DNA of 64,000 nt, from contig NZ_VRTT01000003.1 in NCBI RefSeq assembly GCF_008017805.1, positions 1 through 64,000 on the forward strand. Direction: 5' to 3'. Shown in pieces: positions 26,432 through 35,424 of the stretch. The DNA comes from Paenibacillus sp. N3.4. GTDB taxonomy: Bacteria; Bacillota; Bacilli; Paenibacillales; NBRC-103111. The notes under the pieces are model-generated. The model ran no database searches and was not told the DNA's origin. It saw only the letters and a list, made by a program, of their open reading frames with translations. Position 1 is the stretch's first letter; every line of letters starts with the position of its first letter. The position numbers and the translations under genes are program-made.

Positions 26432-27466
26432 ATGAAAGAGCGGTTAGAAGCTTTGAAACAGGAAGCGCTGCAGGAACTGAGCGGCGTGCAAAGTCAGCAG
26501 GAGCTTAACGATTTACGAATTAAGTATATGGGTAAAAAGGGGCCATTAACCGAAGTATTACGCGGCATGGGCGCTTTAAGTGCAGAAGAAAGACCGGTTA
26601 TCGGTCAAGTCGCAAACGATGTTCGGGCAGCGATCGAAGCGGTTATTGAAGAGAAGCAATCCGCTTATCAGCAGCAGGAAACAGAGAATCGGCTGCGCGC
26701 TGAAAGGATTGACGTTACGCTTCCGGGTCGTCCGTCTCAGCAAGGAGCTGTGCATCCTTTGAGTAAGGTCATTCAAGAAATTGAAGATATTTTCATCGGC
26801 ATGGGTTATACCGTTGCTGAAGGGCCTGAGGTTGAACAGGATTACTATAATTTTGAGGCGCTTAATTTGCCTAAAGATCACCCTGCACGCGATATGCAGG
26901 ATTCATTCTATATCACAGAAGAAATTCTGATGCGTACGCAAACTTCGCCGGTGCAAGTTAGAACGATGGAGAAACGCAAAGGGGAAGTTCCGATTAAAAT
27001 TATTTGTCCGGGCAAGGTGTACCGCCGCGATGACGACGATGCGACCCATTCCCATATGTTTACACAAATTGAAGGACTGGTCATCGATCGTAATGTTCGC
27101 ATGAGCGACCTCAAGGGAACCTTGCTTCAATTTGTGCAAGAAATGTATGGCAAAGAAACGCGCATCCGGTTGCGTCCGAGCTTCTTCCCTTTTACAGAGC
27201 CGAGCGTTGAAGTGGACGTCAGCTGCGCGATGTGCGGAGGTGTTGGTTGCCGGACTTGCAAACAAACAGGCTGGCTGGAAATTCTCGGAGCAGGCATGGT
27301 GCATCCGCGCGTTCTTGAGATGGGTGGATACGATCCAAAAGAGTATACCGGATTTGCTTTCGGCATGGGCGTCGAGCGGATAGCGATGTTGAAATATGGT
27401 ATTGAAGATATTCGTCATTTTTACACAAACGATTTGCGTTTCTTGAAGCAATTCTTACATTTGTAA
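26432..27466 (+). CDS. pheS: Phenylalanyl-tRNA synthetase alpha subunit
   Basis: The 344-residue class II synthetase subunit has an N-terminal coiled coil (about 1-90), then the catalytic core with motif 2 ([20 protein letters not shown]), the [12 protein letters not shown]-type segment and motif 3 ([17 protein letters not shown]). It forms an alpha2-beta2 enzyme with PheT that charges tRNA-Phe. GGAGGG precedes the ATG. It is controlled by the T-box and followed after 26 bases by pheT. Confidence 0.97.
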   Translation: MKERLEALKQEALQELSGVQSQQELNDLRIKYMGKKGPLTEVLRGMGALSAEERPVIGQVANDVRAAIEAVIEEKQSAYQQQETENRLRAERIDVTLPGRPSQQGAVHPLSKVIQEIEDIFIGMGYTVAEGPEVEQDYYNFEALNLPKDHPARDMQDSFYITEEILMRTQTSPVQVRTMEKRKGEVPIKIICPGKVYRRDDDDATHSHMFTQIEGLVIDRNVRMSDLKGTLLQFVQEMYGKETRIRLRPSFFPFTEPSVEVDVSCAMCGGVGCRTCKQTGWLEILGAGMVHPRVLEMGGYDPKEYTGFAFGMGVERIAMLKYGIEDIRHFYTNDLRFLKQFLHL

Positions 27467-27492
27467 GCAAAAGGAAAAGGAGGGGTTAAGCA

Positions 27493-29946
27493 ATGAAGGT
27501 TTCTTATCAATGGTTAGCTGAATATGTAGATGTGACAGGTTTTACAGCTGAGGAATTAGCTGAGAAATTAACCCGAAGCGGTATTGAAGTGGATATCGTT
27601 GAAGATCGCAATAAAGGAGTATCACAGGTTGTTGTCGGATTTGTTAAGTCACGCGAAAAACATCCGGATGCGGATAAACTAAGCGTTTGTATCATTGATG
27701 CCGGACAAGGAGAAGATTTGCAAATTGTCTGCGGTGCGAAAAACGTAGATGCTGGGCAAAAGGTTCCGGTAGCGATGGTCGGAGCTGTTCTGCCCGGCGG
27801 ACTGCAAATCAAACGCGCTAAGCTGCGCGGGGTAGAATCTCAAGGCATGATCTGCTCAGCCAAAGAGCTTGGGCTCAATGATAAGCTGCTGCCGAAGGAG
27901 ATTCAGGAAGGCATTTTGGTTTTGCCGGAAGATACGGAAATCGGCAAATCCGTTCTCGATGTGCTTGCCATCGATGACAAAGTGCTGGAGCTCGATCTTA
28001 CACCGAATCGCTCAGATTGCTTGAGTATGCTCGGGGCTGCCTATGAAATTGCGGCAATTTTAGGCAGTGAAGTCAAGCTGCCCGACGTTGAAACAGTACT
28101 TCAAGCTGCAGGAGCTGCGACTGTGAAAGCTTCTGAGCGCATCAGTGTTAAGATCACTGCAGCCGAACAGTGCTCGCACTATGCCGCTCGTCTGATTGAA
28201 GGCGTGCGTGTTGGCACTTCACCGCTGTGGATTCAGAATCGCCTGATGGCCGCGGGAATCCGCCCGATCAATAACATTGTAGACATTACGAATTTCGTTA
28301 TGCTGGAATATGGTCAACCGCTTCATGCCTTTGATGCAGAGCAGTTGAACAACGGTCACATCGATGTACGGTTGGCGCAGCCAGGTGAAAAGCTGGTTAC
28401 GCTTGATGATGTTGAGCGTACGCTTGAGCCGCATATGCTGCTCATCACCGACGGAACAACACCGGTGGCAATAGCTGGAGTTATGGGTGGCGCAAATTCT
28501 GAAGTGACAGAAGCAACGACACGCATTTTGCTTGAATCCGCTAAATTTGCAGGAAGTTCAGTTCGCCGTACTTCCCGTCAGCTTGGTCTTCGCTCCGAAG
28601 CTAGTCTGCGCTTCGAGAAAGAAGTGAATCCGGAAGCGGTACTTCCTGCGTTGAACCGTGCTGCAGCGCTGATCGCCCAGTACGCAGCAGGTCAAGTAGC
28701 TGACGGTATTGTAGAAGCCGTAGCGGGCACACATCAGCCGGTTAGCATCGAGCTGGCTGCTGATCGTGTTAACCACTATCTCGGCACTGAACTAACCTTA
28801 GCCGAGATGAGTCAAATTATAGAACGTCTGCATTTTGCTTATGAACAAGCAGGTGAAGGCAAGCTGCTTGTTCATGTGCCGAGCCGCCGCGGAGACATCA
28901 CACGGGATGTCGATTTGATCGAAGAGGTGGCACGTCTTTTCGGCTACGATAACATTCCTACGACACTGATGACCGGTGTGACAACACCCGGATCATTGTC
29001 CAAAGAACAGTCGATTCGTCGGATCATGCGGAATCTTCTTACACAAAGCGGACTGCATGAAGTGATTACTTATTCCTTCACACATCCCGATCAAACGACT
29101 TCGCTGCCTGGCTTATACCCGGACGCCAAGCCAATCTCACTTGCGATGCCAATGAGCGAGGATCGCAGCCAATTACGCACCAGCTTGCTTCCTCATTTGT
29201 TGGATGTAGTAAGCTATAATCGAAATCGAACCATGGATGATGTAGCGATTTTTGAAGTTGGCAAAGTATTTGTCACGGATGAAGCATCATTAACTGCGCT
29301 GCCTGAAGAGAAGCTTCTCTTATCGATCGTCCTAACAGGCAAACGACGTCAAGCCCACTGGGCACAGAAATCCGAAGCTGTCGATTTCTATGACATCAAA
29401 GGTATTTTCGACCGACTCATTAGCTATTTGGGTATCCAAGGTCTTTCTTACACATCGGCATCACCAGATGGCTTTCATCCAGGACGAACCGCTGAGCTGT
29501 CGCTCCAAACGGCGGAGGGCCATCGAGTTATTGGCCGTATAGGCCAATTGCATCCGACGGTTCAACAACAACGAGATCTTGAAGATACCTATGTTCTCGA
29601 GGTTGAGGTTGCCCCTATCTTGGCTGCTACGAACGATGTTGTTGTATATAAATTGCTTCCTCGTTATCCGTCCATTGGTCGCGATCTGGCTGTTGTCGTT
29701 GATGCTAACGTACCTGTTGGGCTCATGGAACAGTCTATCACTGAGGTAGCAGGTGATTTACTTGAATCCATACAAGTATTCGACATTTATACAGGAGAGC
29801 GCCTTGGCGCAAATCGCAAAAGCGTAGCTATCGCTTTAGTGTATCGTCACTCCGAAAGAACGCTGTTAGATGAGGAAGTAACAGAGCTTCATGCTAAGGT
29901 TGTTCAAACACTTGAACAGCAATATGAGGCAGAGTTAAGAAAATAG
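27493..29946 (+). CDS. pheT: Phenylalanyl-tRNA synthetase beta subunit
   Basis: The 817-residue protein has the usual order: EMAP-like tRNA-binding domain (about 40-150; VVGFVKSREKHPDADKLSVC), B3/B4 editing domain (about 210-390; GQPLHAFDA), B5 domain (about 400-475), catalytic-like core, and C-terminal FDX-ACB anticodon-binding domain (about 720-815; YPSIGRDLAVVVD). Full length. AAAAGGAGGGG lies upstream. It is the second gene of the pheST operon. Confidence 0.97.
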   Translation: MKVSYQWLAEYVDVTGFTAEELAEKLTRSGIEVDIVEDRNKGVSQVVVGFVKSREKHPDADKLSVCIIDAGQGEDLQIVCGAKNVDAGQKVPVAMVGAVLPGGLQIKRAKLRGVESQGMICSAKELGLNDKLLPKEIQEGILVLPEDTEIGKSVLDVLAIDDKVLELDLTPNRSDCLSMLGAAYEIAAILGSEVKLPDVETVLQAAGAATVKASERISVKITAAEQCSHYAARLIEGVRVGTSPLWIQNRLMAAGIRPINNIVDITNFVMLEYGQPLHAFDAEQLNNGHIDVRLAQPGEKLVTLDDVERTLEPHMLLITDGTTPVAIAGVMGGANSEVTEATTRILLESAKFAGSSVRRTSRQLGLRSEASLRFEKEVNPEAVLPALNRAAALIAQYAAGQVADGIVEAVAGTHQPVSIELAADRVNHYLGTELTLAEMSQIIERLHFAYEQAGEGKLLVHVPSRRGDITRDVDLIEEVARLFGYDNIPTTLMTGVTTPGSLSKEQSIRRIMRNLLTQSGLHEVITYSFTHPDQTTSLPGLYPDAKPISLAMPMSEDRSQLRTSLLPHLLDVVSYNRNRTMDDVAIFEVGKVFVTDEASLTALPEEKLLLSIVLTGKRRQAHWAQKSEAVDFYDIKGIFDRLISYLGIQGLSYTSASPDGFHPGRTAELSLQTAEGHRVIGRIGQLHPTVQQQRDLEDTYVLEVEVAPILAATNDVVVYKLLPRYPSIGRDLAVVVDANVPVGLMEQSITEVAGDLLESIQVFDIYTGERLGANRKSVAIALVYRHSERTLLDEEVTELHAKVVQTLEQQYEAELRK

Positions 29947-29974
29947 TGGTTTTTTAGCTATAGACGCAGGAAAA

Positions 29975-30019
29975 CAGGCTGGTCTTATCGAAATTACATT
30001 CGATAGAACCAGCCTTTCA
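29975..30019 (+). terminator. Terminator after pheT
   Basis: AGGCTGGT-c-TTATCGAA pairs with TTCGATA-GAACCAGCCT around a short loop. The T tract is weak, so read-through into zapA is possible. Confidence 0.65.
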
Positions 30020-30039
30020 TCTAAGGGAGGATATAACGA

Positions 30040-30591
30040 GTGAATGCTGAAGACAAAACAAAGATCACAGTTGATATATATGGGAACCAATACAAATTAA
30101 AAGCTAGCACCAGTACGAACTATATGAAACGCGTCGCAGAATATGTAAATGAACAAATGTTTCGAATAGCTAAAGGGTATCCTCATCTTGACTCGCAAAA
30201 AGTTGCGGTTCTTGCTGCTGTCAACATGGCAGACGACTGCTTCCGTATGAACGAAGTAATGGAAGAGTTAAACAAAATACAAAAAGAACAACAGGCCACG
30301 CAAGCGGCATACGATAAATTACAGCAAACGTATAACGAATTGCAGCAGGAGCTGGCAAATAACCAAGAGCAGATGAAAGAACAGGCGGCCAGTATCCAAT
30401 TCGCCGCGGACCAAGAACTTGAGCAGTTAAAACAGCAGCTTGATCAAGGTAAACAACAACAGGAACAAGTCAAACGACAACTGAATCAAGAGAAGCAGCA
30501 GCAGGATTTGTTGAAGCAACAGCTGGACCAAGAAAAAAATCAACATATGCAGCTTAGAAAGCAATTAGAACAAGAAAAGCAACGAACATAA
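30040..30591 (+). CDS. zapA: ZapA cell-division protein domain with coiled-coil extension, first part of an interrupted gene
   Basis: Residues 1-80 form a ZapA domain (KITVDIYGNQYKLKA...YVNEQMFRIAKGYPHLDSQKVAVLAAVNMADDCFRM). ZapA binds FtsZ and promotes Z-ring assembly. The rest is a Gln/Lys/Glu-rich coiled coil. The start is a GTG with AAGGGAGG upstream. Reading stops at TAA 30589 and again at 30619. Beyond these the same frame is open to 31758 and ends in the EYAKLQSEYNEWIELVE segment I would expect at the C terminus of Paenibacillus-type ZapA. Comparison with a second copy of the local repeat shows one extra base near 30584 and one missing near 30620, so the intact protein would have about 572 residues. 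Confidence 0.8.
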   Translation: MNAEDKTKITVDIYGNQYKLKASTSTNYMKRVAEYVNEQMFRIAKGYPHLDSQKVAVLAAVNMADDCFRMNEVMEELNKIQKEQQATQAAYDKLQQTYNELQQELANNQEQMKEQAASIQFAADQELEQLKQQLDQGKQQQEQVKRQLNQEKQQQDLLKQQLDQEKNQHMQLRKQLEQEKQRT

Positions 30592-30800
30592 CATCGTCAA
30601 GCAGCAGCAGGAACAAACTAAAAACAGCAAGAGCAGTTCAAAGAGCAGTTCACACAACAACAGGATCAATTAAAACAAGAACTGGAACAAGGAAAGCAGC
30701 AGCAAGATTTGTTGAAGCAACAGCTGGACCAAGAAAAAAATCAGCGCGAGCAGCTTAGAAAACAATTCGAACAGGAAAAACAACAACATAACCTCGTCAA
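30493..30800 (+). repeat. Imperfect direct repeat within the ZapA coiled coil, about 200-bp period
   Basis: The segment starting near 30493 (AAGCAGCAGCAGGATTTG) recurs near 30693 for roughly 120 bases with high identity, including the block AGCTGGACCAAGAAAAAAATCA. It encodes repeated LKQQLDQEKNQ coiled-coil units. Such repeats are prone to slippage and to assembly errors. Confidence 0.75.
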
Positions 30801-31758
30801 GCAGCAGCAGGAACAAGCGAAGAGCCAACACGAGCAGCTTAAACAACAAATTGAACAAGTTAGAAAAGAATCTGAGCAAGAGAAGCAACAGCACGCGCAG
30901 CGTCTTCAATTAGCAATTGAGCAGCATCAAACAGAGAAAGCATCTCTGGCAGAAATCCACTTGCAAGATAAAGAAACTTTATTGCAGCAGCATCAACAAG
31001 AGCAAGAGGAAGCTCTTCAGCTTCATTCACAGGACAGGGATATCTTAAACATGCGGCATCAAGAAGAGGTGCATGCGATAAAGCATCAGTACCAAGCAGA
31101 AAAAGAAGAGCTTGTCAGACAGTCTCAGGCAGAGAAGGATTCATTAGCAGAAAGATACCGTAAAGAGAAAGAAACGATTACGGAACAATACAACCAAGAA
31201 AAAATGGCTTTAACTGAACAGTTCCAAAAGGAAAGGCATGCCATCTCGGCACAATTTAGGGGAGAGATCCAAGGTTTAGCAATTAGAGATCAAGCCGAAA
31301 AAGAGTCTCTCGCTGAACTACATCAAAAGGAACTTGAACAATTAAGAAATGAGGCCCAAGAGGAATTAGCGGCCACCGTACAACGATTGGAACAAGATAA
31401 AGTGGATGTTATCAGGCAATTTCAAGAACAACATGCCAGCATTTTTAAGGAACTGGACGCTCATAAAGCGAGCATTATTCAGCATTTTCAAGATCAGATT
31501 GCTGTTATAAAGGAGAATCATCAATCGGAGAAAAGCGCTCTCACTCAGCGATATGAAGAAGAGAAAGAATTGTTTTCCTCTCAAGCACGCCAAGAAAAAG
31601 AAGAGTTGATGCAGCGTAGTTTAATTGATGAGGCACTGCAGAAGGAATTTGACAGCATGAAGGAAGATTATAAAGAACTGCGTGAGGAATACGCGAAGCT
31701 TCAAAGTGAGTACAATGAGTGGATCGAGCTAGTCGAGACAGACAGTCCCGGCAGGTAA
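30622..31758 (+). CDS. Coiled-coil second part of the interrupted ZapA-like gene
   Basis: The frame is in phase with zapA upstream. An internal ATG-less reading starts after the stop at 30619, and a TTG at 30709 is the first standard start. It encodes about 350-378 residues of nearly continuous coiled coil rich in Gln, Glu and Lys, with heptads of the form LKQQLDQEK and later QAEKESLAE/HQKE units. The end, KEDYKELREEYAKLQSEYNEWIELVE, is a typical ZapA-extension tail. No ribosome binding site supports an independent gene. It overlaps nothing and is followed 6 bases later by cvpA. Confidence 0.75.
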   Translation, partial: KQQEQFKEQFTQQQDQLKQELEQGKQQQDLLKQQLDQEKNQREQLRKQFEQEKQQHNLVKQQQEQAKSQHEQLKQQIEQVRKESEQEKQQHAQRLQLAIEQHQTEKASLAEIHLQDKETLLQQHQQEQEEALQLHSQDRDILNMRHQEEVHAIKHQYQAEKEELVRQSQAEKDSLAERYRKEKETITEQYNQEKMALTEQFQKERHAISAQFRGEIQGLAIRDQAEKESLAELHQKELEQLRNEAQEELAATVQRLEQDKVDVIRQFQEQHASIFKELDAHKASIIQHFQDQIAVIKENHQSEKSALTQRYEEEKELFSSQARQEKEELMQRSLIDEALQKEFDSMKEDYKELREEYAKLQSEYNEWIELVETDSPGR

Positions 31759-31764
31759 ACCATA

Positions 31765-32319
31765 GTGACCCTGAATAGTTTAGACTACGTCATGCTGGCC
31801 ATCATAGCTTTAGGTCTGGTGCTTGGTTACCTCAGAGGATTTATTGCTCAAATCGTCTCACTTGCAGGCTTTGTACTCGCTTATTTAATTGCCCTTTATT
31901 TTTATAAAGATTTGGCACGTTTACTTCCCAATGTGGTTTCATTGCCAGCCAGCCAAAATTATCAGAAATATGAGTTTATCGTAAAAGGGTTAAATTTAGA
32001 TACCTACATCTTGAATGCTTTAGGTTTTGCCATCCTTTTTTTTGGTGTTAAACTTGCCCTCGTTGTCATGGGAAGATTATTAAATAAGCTAGCCAAAACC
32101 CCAGGTTTGAACTTTTTAAACCGATGGAGCGGTGCATTATTGGGTCTGGCGGAAGCCTGTCTCATCGTGATTATTGCTGTCAACGTAGGCACGATTATCC
32201 CTTCGGAGGGGCTGCAAAAGTTGCTTTCAAGTTCGTCCATTGCACCTTATCTTATCAATGAGCTGCCAAACATGGCTGGAAAGCTTCATGATCTTTGGAC
32301 ATATGCGATTCCCAAATAA
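31765..32319 (+). CDS. CvpA family membrane protein
   Basis: The 184-residue protein has four predicted membrane helices (about 5-25, 28-47, 80-105, 125-150) and the CvpA pattern LDYVMLAIIALGLVLGYLRGFIAQIVSL. CvpA proteins are linked to colicin V production and envelope homeostasis in E. coli; the Firmicute role (YshB) is not well defined. The start is a GTG. The order pheT-zapA-cvpA-mutS2 matches the conserved zapA (yshA)-yshB-mutS2 neighbourhood of Bacillus. Confidence 0.88.
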   Translation: MTLNSLDYVMLAIIALGLVLGYLRGFIAQIVSLAGFVLAYLIALYFYKDLARLLPNVVSLPASQNYQKYEFIVKGLNLDTYILNALGFAILFFGVKLALVVMGRLLNKLAKTPGLNFLNRWSGALLGLAEACLIVIIAVNVGTIIPSEGLQKLLSSSSIAPYLINELPNMAGKLHDLWTYAIPK

Positions 32320-32361
32320 AAGCTGCCGATTTCTGTCATCAGAAAAAGGCAGCTTTTATTT
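32318..32361 (+). terminator. Terminator after cvpA
   Basis: AAAAGCTGCC pairs with GGCAGCTTTT across a 20-base loop, followed by ATTT. Confidence 0.8.
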
Positions 32362-32388
32362 GTGTTGTAAACCATTCATCCTGCTCAT

Positions 32389-32430
32389 AATAAAAAACCT
32401 TAACAGGGCTTTAACCCCATTAAGGCATTG
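32389..32430 (-). terminator. Terminator of the cupredoxin gene
   Basis: Read on the minus strand, CCTTAA and GGGG-containing arms pair and are followed by TTTTTTATT, just after the stop of the cupredoxin gene. Confidence 0.7.
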
Positions 32431-32439
32431 GCATCATAT

Positions 32440-32823
32440 TTAATCAACAATGAGCATTGTTTTCATATTAGCATGACCGGTTCCGCACATGATGGAGCAG
32501 TTGATTGGAAAAGATCCTGCTTTATCGGGTGTGAATGTTGCGGTTTTGTTGCTGTTATCCAAGTTTATTTTAAAATCTTTGATTGCCGCGCCGTGTACAC
32601 CTTGCGAATTATCAAGTGTAATCGTCACAGGCTCGCCTTTTTTCACATGATATTCGGTTTGGTCAAACTTAAAGTTAGTTGCTTTCAATACGACAGTTTG
32701 TCCAGCTGGTTGCGTAGAAGCAGATGGTGTTTTGGTTTCTGCTGCTTTATTATCTTTGCTTCCGCATGCCGTAATAGCAATAACCAGAGCTATTCCCAGC
32801 ATAAGAACGAGTAATTTTTTCAT
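32440..32823 (-). CDS. CuA-type cupredoxin lipoprotein
   Basis: The 127-residue product has a lipoprotein signal ending in AITACG (Cys near 20), a short Lys/Thr/Ser linker and one cupredoxin domain (about 43-127). The metal motif is His in GVHGAAI followed by NCSIMCGTGHANM, giving the CxxxCxxxHxxM pattern of the dinuclear CuA site of cytochrome oxidase subunit II. It may carry electrons or deliver copper outside the membrane. It is much shorter than CoxB and lacks membrane helices, so it is not an oxidase subunit. It is a lone gene with a strong AGGGG site. Confidence 0.88.
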   Translation of the reverse strand: MKKLLVLMLGIALVIAITACGSKDNKAAETKTPSASTQPAGQTVVLKATNFKFDQTEYHVKKGEPVTITLDNSQGVHGAAIKDFKINLDNSNKTATFTPDKAGSFPINCSIMCGTGHANMKTMLIVD

Positions 32824-32925
32824 AGGTACCCCTCCAAAAACTTATTTCTGACTCCCTAATTGTACATGACTGCCTGGAAAAAAACAGTGACAAACTAGTG
32901 AAAAGAAATTGTGTCTATGCTATAG

Positions 32926-32972
32926 AAAAGATCGGTCCGGCGATTATATCCGCAGCAGACCGATCTCTTTTT
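32926..32972. terminator. Bidirectional hairpin between the cupredoxin and holin-like genes
   Basis: AAAAGATCGGTC pairs with GACCGATCTCTTTTT around a 20-base loop. On the minus strand it terminates the holin-like gene. Confidence 0.75.
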
Positions 32973-33012
32973 GGTTCTTAGCACGGGAATCAGTTATTGA
33001 AACTGATGATCG

Positions 33013-33381
33013 TTATCGGTGCTTTTCTCTTTCGGGGAGACCTTGTTCAAAAGGGGTCTTTACCGGAATGAATAAGTCGATGATCCCGATGACTAAGGCG
33101 GCTAAAATGGCACCTATCAGACTTGCCGATACGTTAGTCACGACAAATTGAGCTGCCCAGATAACCAACGCACTTACAAGAAAGCCAACGATCCCTCTGC
33201 CAAAGGGGGTTATGCTTTTACCGAAGATTCCTTCAATGATCCATGCGGCAACAGCGATAACTAACGCTAGAAAAAATGCGCTCCAGAATCCGCCGACATG
33301 AAACCCGGGCACTAACCAGCTGACAAACATCAATACCAATGCGGACACAATAAACCTGACCAGATGTCCAAGAAGATGCAT
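33013..33381 (-). CDS. Small four-helix membrane protein (phage-holin-IV-like family)
   Basis: The 122-residue protein has three to four membrane helices (LLGHLVRFIVSALVLMFVSWLVPG; FWSAFFLALVIAVAAWIIEGIFG; GRGIVGFLVSALVIWAAQFVV; LIGAILAALVIGIIDLFIPV). This is the pattern of the PF04020-type four-helix family. Despite the holin name, chromosomal copies in Firmicutes are not known to lyse cells. AAGGAGG lies before the ATG at 33381. There is no phage context here. It stands between the cupredoxin gene and mutS2. Confidence 0.8.
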   Translation of the reverse strand: MHLLGHLVRFIVSALVLMFVSWLVPGFHVGGFWSAFFLALVIAVAAWIIEGIFGKSITPFGRGIVGFLVSALVIWAAQFVVTNVSASLIGAILAALVIGIIDLFIPVKTPFEQGLPEREKHR

Positions 33382-33587
33382 TTCGTGAACCTCCTTCATT
33401 TTGTCGAGAGCCTTGGTGTGTTGAAAGGTTGGAATTCCTTTGGCAGTAGGAATAGGTACACAGTATAGTCTATCCATTCGTGCAAAAGATTATATAAGTC
33501 AGTAACTTCCATATAATGATTGTCTCCGTAGCTAATCATGCTCCGTTTGGTTTATAATATAGGTTAGAGAAATGAGGTTGGAGACAG

Positions 33588-35414
33588 TTGAATACAAAAA
33601 TTATAAAAACATTAGACTATGAGAAGATTTTACATAAACTAGCACATCACGCATCCACTTCACTTGGAAAAGATGCTGTCGAGAAGCTGGAACCTAAAGG
33701 TGATTTCGAACTCGTTAAGCTCCGTTTGCAGGCTACTGATGAGGCCGTTAACGTTGAGAGATTGAAGGGCAACGCCCCATTTGGAGGCATAAGGGATATA
33801 CGTTCCTCTCTGCACCGATCCAGAATCGGCGGGATGCTGAACCCTGTGGAGCTGCTCGATATTTCGACAACGCTGTTTGGCACACGCAGGCTCAAACGGT
33901 TTATTCTTGCTGTGCATGAGGAATATCCGATTCCTATGCTTAAAGAACAAGTTGATTTGCTGACCGAAAATAAACAATTAGAGGACAAAATTAACAGCTG
34001 CATCGATGAGAATGGGGTCGTTGTGGATGGAGCGAGTCCTGAATTAGGGCGTATACGAAGCGAGCTTCGCACCGGTGAAGGCAGAGTCCGTGAGCGCTTG
34101 GAACAAATGATTCGGAACTCTTCCGTTCAGAAAATGCTGCAGGATGTATTAATTACGATACGCAATGATCGATATGTAATCCCGGTTAAATCGGAATACC
34201 GTTCCAGCTTTGGTGGTATGATTCATGATCAGTCTGCCTCCGGCGCTACGCTCTATATTGAGCCTGATGCGATTGTTCAACTGAATAACAAAATCCGTGA
34301 ACTCAAATTTAAAGAGGAAGTCGAAATTGAGAAGATTTTGCGGGCATTGACCGAACTTGTTGCGGAACAGGTTGAACTTCTTGTGTTTGATGTGGATCAA
34401 TTGGCCGAACTGGACTTTACGTTCGCCAAAGCAGGCTTAGCCAGAGAATTGAAGGCTACAAGGCCAAGATTGAATGACCGCGGATTTATAAAAATCAAAC
34501 GGGGGAGACATCCGCTTATTGCTGCCGAAGCGGTTGTTCCGTTGGATTTGGAGCTGGGGAATGACTATTCAACGATTATCGTAACCGGACCTAATACAGG
34601 CGGTAAAACGGTATCTCTCAAAACGGTAGGCTTGCTTAGCTTAATGGCTATGTCAGGATTATTTGTACCTGCTGAGGAAGGCAGCCAGCTCTGTGTGTTT
34701 GATGCTATTTATGCCGATATTGGCGATGAGCAAAGTATTGAACAGAACTTGAGTACCTTCTCCAGTCATATGACGAATATCATTCGTATTTTACGAGACA
34801 TGACCCCGAAGAGCTTGGTGCTTCTGGATGAGCTTGGAGCAGGGACGGATCCTGCCGAAGGTTCAGCATTGGCGATTTCCATATTAGATTATATACATCA
34901 AATCGGTTGTCGGATTATTGCCACGACGCATTACTCCGAGCTAAAGGCATATGCCTATCAAAAACAAGGCACAATCAATGCCAGTATGGAATTTGATATT
35001 CAAACGCTAAGTCCCACGTATCGATTGCTCGTTGGCGTTCCCGGGCGAAGCAATGCATTTGCGATTGCAGAGCGACTTGGCTTGTCCCGTCGCATTATTG
35101 ATCATGCACGCACGCAGGTAGGCGAAGAAGATAAACGCGTTGAATCGATGATCGCTTCACTGGAGGAGAATCGCCTGATTGCGGAATCAGAGCGCCAAAT
35201 TGCTGAACAGCTAAGGCGGGAAGCAGAAGAGCTGCGCCTATCACTGGAGGCGCAACAGGCTAAGTTTGACGAGCAGCGCGACAAGCTGCTTGAGCGAGCT
35301 GAGCGCGACGCCCGCGAGGCTGTCGCCAAGCGCGCCGCGAGGCCGACGAAGTCATCGCGGATCTGCGGCGCATGGCGCAGGAAGAAGCTGGTGGCGTTAA
35401 AGACCACAAGCTGA
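33588..35414 (+). CDS. mutS2: MutS2 endonuclease, N-terminal part of a frameshifted gene
   Basis: The frame encodes the lever/clamp region and the ABC ATPase of MutS2: Walker A TGPNTGGKT (about 334-342), Walker B SLVLLDELGAGTDP and the His switch IIATTHYSELKAYA. A coiled coil begins near residue 520. MutS2 suppresses homologous recombination and acts in ribosome-collision rescue (RqcU). After the AREAVAK segment (about 35330) the expected sequence READEVIADLRRMAQEEAGGVKDHKLIEA continues one frame away, so the printed C-terminal 25 residues are out of frame. The start is a TTG with GGTTGGAG upstream. Intact MutS2 is about 785 residues. Confidence 0.92.
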   Translation: MNTKIIKTLDYEKILHKLAHHASTSLGKDAVEKLEPKGDFELVKLRLQATDEAVNVERLKGNAPFGGIRDIRSSLHRSRIGGMLNPVELLDISTTLFGTRRLKRFILAVHEEYPIPMLKEQVDLLTENKQLEDKINSCIDENGVVVDGASPELGRIRSELRTGEGRVRERLEQMIRNSSVQKMLQDVLITIRNDRYVIPVKSEYRSSFGGMIHDQSASGATLYIEPDAIVQLNNKIRELKFKEEVEIEKILRALTELVAEQVELLVFDVDQLAELDFTFAKAGLARELKATRPRLNDRGFIKIKRGRHPLIAAEAVVPLDLELGNDYSTIIVTGPNTGGKTVSLKTVGLLSLMAMSGLFVPAEEGSQLCVFDAIYADIGDEQSIEQNLSTFSSHMTNIIRILRDMTPKSLVLLDELGAGTDPAEGSALAISILDYIHQIGCRIIATTHYSELKAYAYQKQGTINASMEFDIQTLSPTYRLLVGVPGRSNAFAIAERLGLSRRIIDHARTQVGEEDKRVESMIASLEENRLIAESERQIAEQLRREAEELRLSLEAQQAKFDEQRDKLLERAERDAREAVAKRAARPTKSSRICGAWRRKKLVALKTTS

Positions 35415-35424
35415 TTGAAGCAAG

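Noticed and set aside
26903-27451. Open frame of 182 codons on the minus strand
   Set aside because: It is antisense to pheS, which has full synthetase motifs. The product has odd composition and no support.
30480-30900. Repetitive DNA that might suggest CRISPR or satellite repeats
   Set aside because: The repeats are imperfect, of variable spacing and in frame as coiled-coil heptads. There are no unique spacers or cas genes.
33013-33381. Prophage holin indicating an integrated phage
   Set aside because: The family is widespread as a chromosomal four-helix protein. No lysin, portal, integrase or tail gene lies nearby.
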